Positions 57,110 to 64,000 of a stretch of DNA of 64,000 nt are shown here, one piece after another (the first letter of the stretch is position 1; the number at the start of each line of letters is the position of its first letter). Origin of the DNA: Adiantum capillus-veneris (taxonomy: Eukaryota > Streptophyta > Polypodiopsida > Polypodiales > Pteridaceae); assembly GCA_014529385.2 (NCBI GenBank), contig CM043962.1, positions 129,146,074-129,210,073 of the forward strand, written 5' to 3'. The notes beneath the pieces were generated by a model. That model had not been told where the DNA came from. It was given only the letters and a program-made list of their open reading frames with translations, and ran no database searches. The translations under genes were made by a program, and so were the position numbers.

Positions 57110-59880
57110 GTCTTAGAAGTAGTAACCAAACATGACATCATTAGGAAACAACCCCTGACTATTAATCTCATCGAGAATTCTCTCACCCATGTCAACACAA
57201 GGTGCCAACACCATCGCATTTGGTCAAAACAGCAAAGAGCTTCCTTGCCACGACAATATTGGGCATATCCAAACAAGCTCCAAGAGATGACATCCTATAG
57301 ACAATGTAATTTTGCATTAAACAAAAACCGTCTTCTCACCTTCATTGAGCAGCCCTTGCTGGGCATATCTTGCCATAAGAGCACTCTAAGAGATTTTGTT
57401 TGGCAAAGAAACCCTCACTTCACATCTGGTTAAAATAGCTCAAAGCTTTCTTTGACAGCCATGCCGCTCATATCCTACAATTAACGCATTTAAGAACGTG
57501 ACATTTTGCATTGAAAGCTCATCCACAATATTTTGTGCATTTTGCATTGAAAGCTCATCCACAATATTTTGTGCACTCATAAGGGCACCACATTTGGCAT
57601 ACATATTGACCAAAGCATTTCCAAGTGCAACATGTTTTGCCAAAAACCTATAACTAGCAACCTCATTGTGAATTCTTTCACCCATTTGAAGGCCTTGTAT
57701 AAGGCCACACACCTTCAAGGTGCAAACATAGGTGATCGTAGTTGGAGAAAGGCCTTCCCTTCATAGTTGGTAAAAATAGTTCAGAGCTTCCTTGCAATGG
57801 CCAACTTTGACATATACTACAATGAACGTGCTCCAAGAGATGACATCGTTGAGAGGATGCCCATCTAAACTTTTTGTGCTTTTGTGAGGGCATAACATTT
57901 GGCATGCATGCCAATCACAGCACTGCCAAACATGACATCATTAGGACAGCCCCTGCCTTTCATAAGGGCACCACATTTGGCATATACATCGACCAAAGCA
58001 TTGCCAAGCACAACATGTGTCGCAAACAGCCTTTGACTAGCAAACTCATTGCAAATTCTCTCACCCATTTGAAGGCCTTATCACAGCACTACCAAACATA
58101 ACATCATTAACCAATAGCCCCTGACTAGGAGCAATCTCATCGAGAATTCTCACCCAAGTCAACACAACGTGCCAGCACGGTCAAAATAGCACAAAGATTC
58201 CTTGCCATGGCCATATTGTGCATATTCAAAAATCAACAAGCTCCAGAGATGACATCCTAGAGACAATGTAATTTTGCAATAAACAAAAATAGTTTTGAGC
58301 TTCATCAACCAACCCTTGCTGGGCATCTCCTACCATAAGAGCACTCCAAGAGATTTTGTATGGCAAAGAAACCCTCACGTAACATCTGGTGAAAACAGCT
58401 CGGAGCTTTCTTTGACTGCCACATTGTTCATATCCTGCAATCAATGCGCTCTAGAACGTGACATTTTGATAGAAAGCTCATCCACAACTTTTTGTGCTTT
58501 CATAAGGGCACCACATTTGGCATACATATTGACCAAAGCATTGCCAAGCGCAATATGTTTCGCGCCTCTAACTAGCAGCCTCATTGTGAGATCTCTCACC
58601 CATTTGAAGGCCTTGTATAAGGCCACACACCTTCAAGGTGCAAGCATAGGTGATCACAGTTGGAGAATGGCCTTCCCTTCGAGCTAGTCAAAACAAATCA
58701 AAGCTCCCTTGCCATGGCGAGCTTCAAAATATCTTGCAATGAATGTGCTCCAAGAGACAACATCATTGAGAGGATTACCATTTGAAATTTTGGTGCTTTT
58801 GTGAGGGCATAACATTTGGTATACATGCCAATCAAAGCACTACCAGACATGACATCATTAGACAACAACCCCTGCATTTCATAAGGGTACCACATTTGGG
58901 ATATTGATTGACCAAAGTATTGCCAAGAAAAACATGTTGCCAACAATGACTAGCAACCTCATTGTGAATTCTCTCACCCATTTGAAGGCCTCATATAAGG
59001 ACACACACCTTCAAGGTGCAAGCATAGGTGATTGTAGTTGGAGATAGGCCTTCGCTTTGCATCAGGTAAAAACAACCCAAAAATTCCTTGCCATGGCCAT
59101 CTTGGGCATATCGTGCAATGAACATGTTCCAAGAGATAACATCATGAAGAGGATGCCCAGGTAAACTTTTTGTGCTTTCGTGAGGGCACCACAGTTTGCA
59201 TACATACTAACTAAGGCATTGCTAAACGTGACATCATTAGGCAGCAGCCCCTGACTAGCAATCTCATCAAGATTTCTCTCATCCATGTCAACACAAGGTG
59301 CAAGCACCGTCCTATTGACAAGAGCTTCCTTACCACGACTATATTGGGTAAATCTAAAGATCAACAAGCTCCAAGAGATTACATCCTAGAGGCCACATCA
59401 TTTTGCATTAAACAAAAACAATTCCGAGCTTTGTCGATCAGCCCTTGTTGGGCATCTTGTGCTATAAGAGCACTTCAAGAGATTTTGTCTGGCAAAGAAA
59501 CCCTCATTTCACATCTGGTTGAAACATATCAGAGGTCCCTTCCACAACCATGCTGGTCATATCCTGTAATCAATGTGTACTAGAATGTGACATTTTGCAT
59601 AGAAAGCTCATCCACAACTTTGTGTGCTTTCATAAGGGCACCACATTTGGCATGCATATTAACCAAAGAATTCCCAAGTGCAACATATTTTTCCAACAAC
59701 CTCTTACTAGTAACCTCATCAGGAATTCTCTCACCCATTTGAAAGCCTCGTATAAGGCCACACACCTTCAAAGTTTTAAGTATAGGTGATTGTAGTTAGA
59801 GAAATCCCTTCCCTTCAAAACTAGTCAAAAAAGATCAGTGCTTCCTTGCCATGGCCAGCTTGGGAAAATCCTACAATGAA
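57110..59880 (-). pseudogene. PPR pseudogene, minus strand, cluster 2 (longest array)
   Basis: About eight to nine degenerate PLS-type units from 59880 down to 57110. Clear phrases: GERIPDEVTSKRLLEKYVALG (59771-59580), DERNLDEIASQGLLPNDVTF (59367-59062), CGALMKAQKVVDELS (58626-58441), GERICNEFASQRLFATHVVLG (58068-57865) and GERIHNEVASYRFLAKHVALG (57718-57440). The frame changes many times. A 36-bp in-frame duplication at about 57504-57575 repeats NIVDELSMQNAQ. The lower part is colinear with cluster 1. Confidence 0.78.
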
Positions 59881-59914
59881 CGTGCTCCACTAAGCAATGA
59901 TATTCCATATATAG

Positions 59915-60075
59915 ATAGATAGATAGATTGAATTATAGACCATGGAGGTCAGATATGACCTATGGGACCGAAAAACAAAACATTACAATGCTTGACTTCA
60001 AGTGAGGTGTATATATGTATCAGTTAAGGACCGAGGGTCCATCGAGAGGGTAATGAAAAAGAAAAAAGCTGACGT
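59915..60075 (-). repeat. Dispersed repeat copy with (GATA)n end
   Basis: Homologous to 48402-48545. It begins with atatagatagatagatagat and then shares gattgaattat, atatgacctay gggacc and gaccgagggtccat phrases. Probable LINE-type 3' end, minus orientation. Confidence 0.5.
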
Positions 60076-60139
60076 CTACATAGTTGTGGCATAGCTAGCT
60101 AGGACATATGAGTTAAAAGGAATGAAAATCTTGTAGTGT

Positions 60140-60720
60140 TCTGGTTATATCCATGTGTTAAATTATTCTAGCTTCTCTTTATGTGAGCATTGTATCTATG
60201 GCAAACAGACTAGGTTATCAGCGCCTTTGGACAAAGAGTTAGGGAGTCCTCTAGATCTCATACATAGCGACTTGCGCGGATGTATGCCAGTCAAGTCTCT
60301 AGGGGGAGCGTTATATTTCCTAACATTCATAGATGAATCTACTAGAAAAGTGTGGGTTTATCTCTTGAAGTAGAAGAGCTACGTCTTTAGTGTCTTCCAT
60401 AAGTTCTTAGCATTGGTAGAGAACCAATCGGGTAGAAAGCTTAACGCTTTATGCAGTGACAATAGAGGCGAATACATCTCCTCCAAGTTCAAGGACTTTT
60501 GCAGCAAAAGAGGCATTAAAAGACAATTTACCATGCCTTACACACCCACCCAAAACGGTGTGGCTGAGAGAATGAATAGAACCATTTAGGAACGGGTCAC
60601 TTCTATGTTGTCTACGGCCTCAAGAATTTTGGGGAGAAGCTGCTACGACGGCTTCTTACTTTATCAACTAGTCACCTAGTACACCGCTAAAGTACAAGGT
60701 TTTGTAGGAGATGTGGACGG
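60140..60720 (+). pseudogene. Copia integrase remnant
   Basis: Begins in the pre-integrase zinc region (CEHCIYGKQTRLSAP), then LDLIHSDLRGCMPV, and the catalytic triad in ALYFLTFIDEST, LCSDNRGEYIS and QNGVAERMNRTI. Stops after WVYLLK and MNRTI and a frameshift near 60630 disable it. The 5' part of the element (LTR, gag, protease) is missing. Confidence 0.85.
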
Positions 60721-62700
60721 GCAAAGAGCCCAATTATGACAGATTACGTGTATTTGGGTGTGAGGCATTCTCACATGTGCCAAAAGCTCTTGGACAAAAT
60801 CTAGACCCCAAATCACACAAGTGCATCTTCATTGGATATGGTGTAGACGGAGAGATGGGATATCGTCTCTGGTACCCAGAATCTAAGAAGGTCATACATA
60901 GCTCACAAGTGATATTCAACAAGTCTAAGATGCATAAAAAGCCAGTGAAAGACATTGAGTATCGCAGAGTACCGTTTGAGGATGTTTCCTCTTCGCTAGT
61001 TACACAAAATGTTGGACGTGCTAGTGATGTACCCTCCACTAGTACACACACATGTTGCTCCAGAGAGAGTGGAATCCAACAATTAGGCACTTTGGAGATC
61101 TTCTTGTACATCTTGTGCACCTGAGCGTTCTGAGCCAGGATTGGACTACTTGCTAGTCACTGATTGCGGTGAACCCACTTGCTACAAAGAGGCCGTTCAA
61201 ATGGACGATAGCGTGAAGTAGGAAGAGGCTATGCAATCTGAGTCTAGCTCGATTTTAGCCAATGAAACTTGGGAATTGACAGAGTTACCTATGGGTATAC
61301 AGGATTGCCATGCGAATGGGTGTACAAGAAGACCTTTATCACAAATGATCCCGAGCCTAAGTATAAGGCAAGATTGGTTGCTAAAGGGCTCAAGCAAACG
61401 AAAGGCATGGATTTTGATGAAATCTTTTCTCCAGTGGTCAAGATGACTACATTGCATCTTGTGCTTGGTCTAGTAGCCATTGAGGAATTGGAATTGGTCC
61501 AAATGGATGTGAAGACAACGTTTCTTCATGGGGATCTTGAAGAAGATGTTTACATGAAACAGCCAGAGGGTTTTTCGATAAAGCTTGAGAAGCCAACAAG
61601 GGAAGACATGGTGTGTAGACTCAAGAAAGCTTTGTATGGATTAAAGCAAGGCTTAAGGAAATAGTACATCAAGTTTGATAAGTACATTCAGTCCCAAGGC
61701 TACATATGCAGCCAAGAGGATCACTGCTTGTACACAAATATTTGAACGCTAGTTCTCTCATCATTCTGATTTTTTACATGGATGATATGCTCATAGCCGG
61801 GAAGTCAAAAGATGAGATTGCACTTCTCAAGGATGCCTTAAGCAAGCAGTTTGCTATGAAAGATTTTGGTGATGCACATCACTTTCTTGGTATGTGTATC
61901 AAGAGAGATTGCAAATGTGGTATACTTGAACTTTTGTAGGAAGAGTATATTCACAAGGTCTTGCAATGTTTTAATATGCAAGGGGGGAAAGCATTGAGTA
62001 CCCCTATGGCTACATACAAAAAACTTAGCAATCATGATTGTCCCAAATCAGATGCTGAAAAGACAGAGATGGCAAAGGAGCTATATTCTTTGGCAGTTGG
62101 CAATCTTATGTTCGCCATGGTTAGGACACGGCCAGACATTGCATATGCAGTGGGAGGGGTCAACAGGTTTATGTAAAATCCAGGCAAAAAGCATTGGAAA
62201 GTAGTGAAGCACATCTTGAGATATGTCAAGGACTCAGCTGGCAAGTGATTACTCTTTGGGAACAGTGATGCATCCATAGTTGGATACACTAATTCTAATT
62301 ATGCAGGCTGTGTGGACACTAGGTTATCCACATCCGGCTACATTTTCTTCTTTGCTGGAGGTGCAATTTCTTGGAGGTCATGTATCCAGAATTCCACTTC
62401 ATCTTCCACCACTGAGGCAAATTATGTTGCAGTTTCTAGTTCCAGTAAGGAAGCTGTGTGGTTATCTCGTCTAGTGGGAGATTTGGTATGCATCAGACTC
62501 CAGTGCTACATTGTGACAATCAGAGTGTGATTGCGTTAGCAAAGAGCCCCGTGTTTCACTCCAAGTGGAAACACATAGAAGTCAGGCATCATGTGGTACG
62601 GGATATTTTGACTAGCAAACGCATTGAGTTAGTTAGGCGTAGGGTGAAGCTACAGTCATGCTTCACAGTTTTGTACATTTGTACATAGTAGCCCCTACAT
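60721..62700 (+). pseudogene. Copia reverse transcriptase and RNase H remnant
   Basis: Follows the integrase. It contains the integrase C-terminal phrase LRVFGCEAFSHVPK, RT phrases EWVYKKTFITNDPEPKYKAR, GMDFDEIFSPVVKM and VQMDVKTTFLHGDLEEDVYM, the catalytic FYMDDMLIAG (61775-61786), and RNase H phrases STSGYIFFFAGG, SSTTEANYVAVSS, LHCDNQSVIALA and HIEVRHHVVRD. At least five stops or frameshifts lie between these motifs. An ordinary decayed Copia pol. Confidence 0.88.
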
Positions 62701-62730
62701 TATTTAGCCACTTGGGCCACGTTGGCCTTC

Positions 62731-62741
62731 AAGTGGGAGAT
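62731..62741 (+). other. Copia polypurine tract
   Basis: AAGTGGGAGAT directly before TGTTAGG, the usual Copia 3' LTR junction. Confidence 0.85.
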
Positions 62742-62930
62742 TGTTAGGTTTCAGGCCCGTCGGTTATGGCCGGACGGCAGACGACCGCCCACTTATTATT
62801 TGGTTCTTAAAGATAAAAGGAGTGTAAGAGATGTTCTCTCAGAAGCTCCACCAAATGTCTATGTAGTGTGTTCTTCCCTTTCCCCCTTCTCCTTCCCTCT
62901 CTTGCACACTCTGCACTAGCTCCGTCACTC
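62742..62930 (+). mobile_element. Copia 3' LTR, right end unresolved
   Basis: Starts TGTTAGGTTTCAGGCCCGTC after the polypurine tract. There is no partner LTR in the window, so its end cannot be fixed; the value given is a guess near the end of the CT-rich stretch. Confidence 0.5.
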
Positions 62931-63456
62931 CCTTGGAAGACTCATGGAGGTGCCACAAAGACCATGCCTGCAAACTTAGGCCTACTCACAAGCCCTCCCT
63001 CAAGCATTTTCCAAATGGGTTGTGTCCACAGTGCATGCTTCGGCTTTCAAACATCATTCCTCCAGTATCTTGAGCTTTCCCAAATCACGTCACTTCATCA
63101 TTTTCTTGACAGGTTCTACCACAAACTTGTATTTTTTGCCAACCAAAAAGGGAAGTCGACTATAAGGCCTTTGCCCTTTGGGCAGGCCAAAAATACGTAT
63201 TTTAAAAAAATATTATCCATTTTTCACTAACAAAAAGGGAACACATCACTATGGCCTTAACCCTTTGGGCAAGCCAAAAATGAGTCTTACCATACACCGA
63301 GCGACATTTTCCGAGCGAACCAAAATCCAAGCGAATTTTATACGGCATGGGCCCATATTGTCTCCTATGTGGTGCAATTTGAGCCTCATCCTAGCCATCA
63401 AGGATGAAGCAAACGAGGGCATGTCACCTAGGGACCATGTCTATAGTTCTCTTCTT

Positions 63457-63496
<40 letters not shown>

Positions 63497-63723
63497 CATA
63501 AGCAGAACCACCTTCAAAGCCTATTAGAATAGTGATCTATGAGTCTCAATTTTTGTATTTACGTCCCTATTCAAGAGACGTGATTCATGAGGCTTTGACT
63601 CCAAGAGCTGTAGGGCACATACATTTTGCATACTCTCTATATCTCCTCTCACATCCCCTTGCTCTTTCTCTCTTGCTGTAAATGTGCTCTCTTCTCTCTT
63701 TGACCATAGCACACAAGACTCTT

Positions 63724-63783
<60 letters not shown>

Positions 63784-64000
63784 ATATTGCACATGTGCTC
63801 GAGAATGTAGTCTAAGGTGGAACCTACTAGAGGAGCAAGGCAAGCCCCAAGGTGCAATGTTGCACATGCTAGGCATGAAGGCATACGGGTGAGTGAGGGT
63901 TATTAGTTAGGCAAAAAAATGAGGGGGAGATTTTTCTTAAGCTTAATTCACAGTAAGATGGAAGTGAAGGCTATGTGGAGATGGTAGCCAGTCATTTGCG
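62931..64000. other. Right-end spacer with short repeats and microsatellites
   Basis: No gene seen. A phrase of roughly 40-50 bp around ggcctttgccctttgggcag occurs near 63160 and 63250 and also near 55840. (CT)n tracts lie at 63460-63491 and 63727-63781. Confidence 0.5.

Noticed and set aside
60155-62700. An intact host gene with integrase-like domain
   Set aside because: Integrase, RT and RNase H follow in Copia order with stops and shifts, ending at a polypurine tract and LTR start.

Overview
The window is 64 kb of repeat-rich plant nuclear DNA. I see no prokaryotic signals and no clearly intact host gene. The best taxonomic clue is a set of decayed PLS-type pentatricopeptide (PPR) repeats with the recurring phrases MYAKCGAL and GERI(H/C)NE, a style I associate with ferns and lycophytes. 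Giant LTR elements and long (GA)n/(CT)n tracts fit a large fern genome. This placement is inference, not proof.

Layout. 1-1946: 5' part of a minus-strand Copia element (protease, gag, primer-binding site, 227-bp LTR), inserted in the LTR of an older minus-strand Gypsy element (copy A). 1947-5886 and 18182-21640: copy A, split by a 12.3-kb DNA transposon at 5887-18177. 21641-26740: a scrambled Gypsy-derived block (copy C). 26741-28750: no gene seen. 28751-47709: a nearly complete but decayed minus-strand Gypsy element of about 19 kb (copy B), with LTRs, primer-binding site, leader, gag, protease, RT, RNase H, integrase, a second protease-like ORF, an internal polypurine tract, a second leader, a large coiled-coil ORF and a terminal polypurine tract. 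47710-49271: a plus-strand gag scrap, a LINE-like fragment and microsatellites. 49272-59880: two related clusters of PPR pseudogenes with plus- and minus-strand units facing each other, separated by a 4-kb stretch that holds a MITE. 59915-62741: plus-strand Copia pol remnant followed by the start of its 3' LTR. The remainder is low-complexity sequence.

The most interesting object is the DNA transposon at 5887-18177. It has perfect 22-bp terminal inverted repeats and a 4-bp ATTT target duplication. Gypsy copy B carries the matching empty site, at 35018-35021. One arm carries a decayed transposase with a DDD pattern of the Sola type. The opposite arm carries a convergent multi-exon unit whose main exons are open: a coiled-coil/Cys-His/basic-tail protein, and an FCP1/NLI-type phosphatase-like domain whose catalytic DxDxT motif reads DLDEL. 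Introns and intergenic parts of the transposon are packed with short inverted repeats built from ACCACTT and AAGTGGT. A second unexplained signal is a 20-bp palindrome, ACATGGATCGCGATCCATGT, and variants of it, spaced about 270-290 bp apart in both Gypsy leaders.

All exon structures are read by eye from open frames and GT/AG sites. Family names rest on motif recognition, not on database searches.
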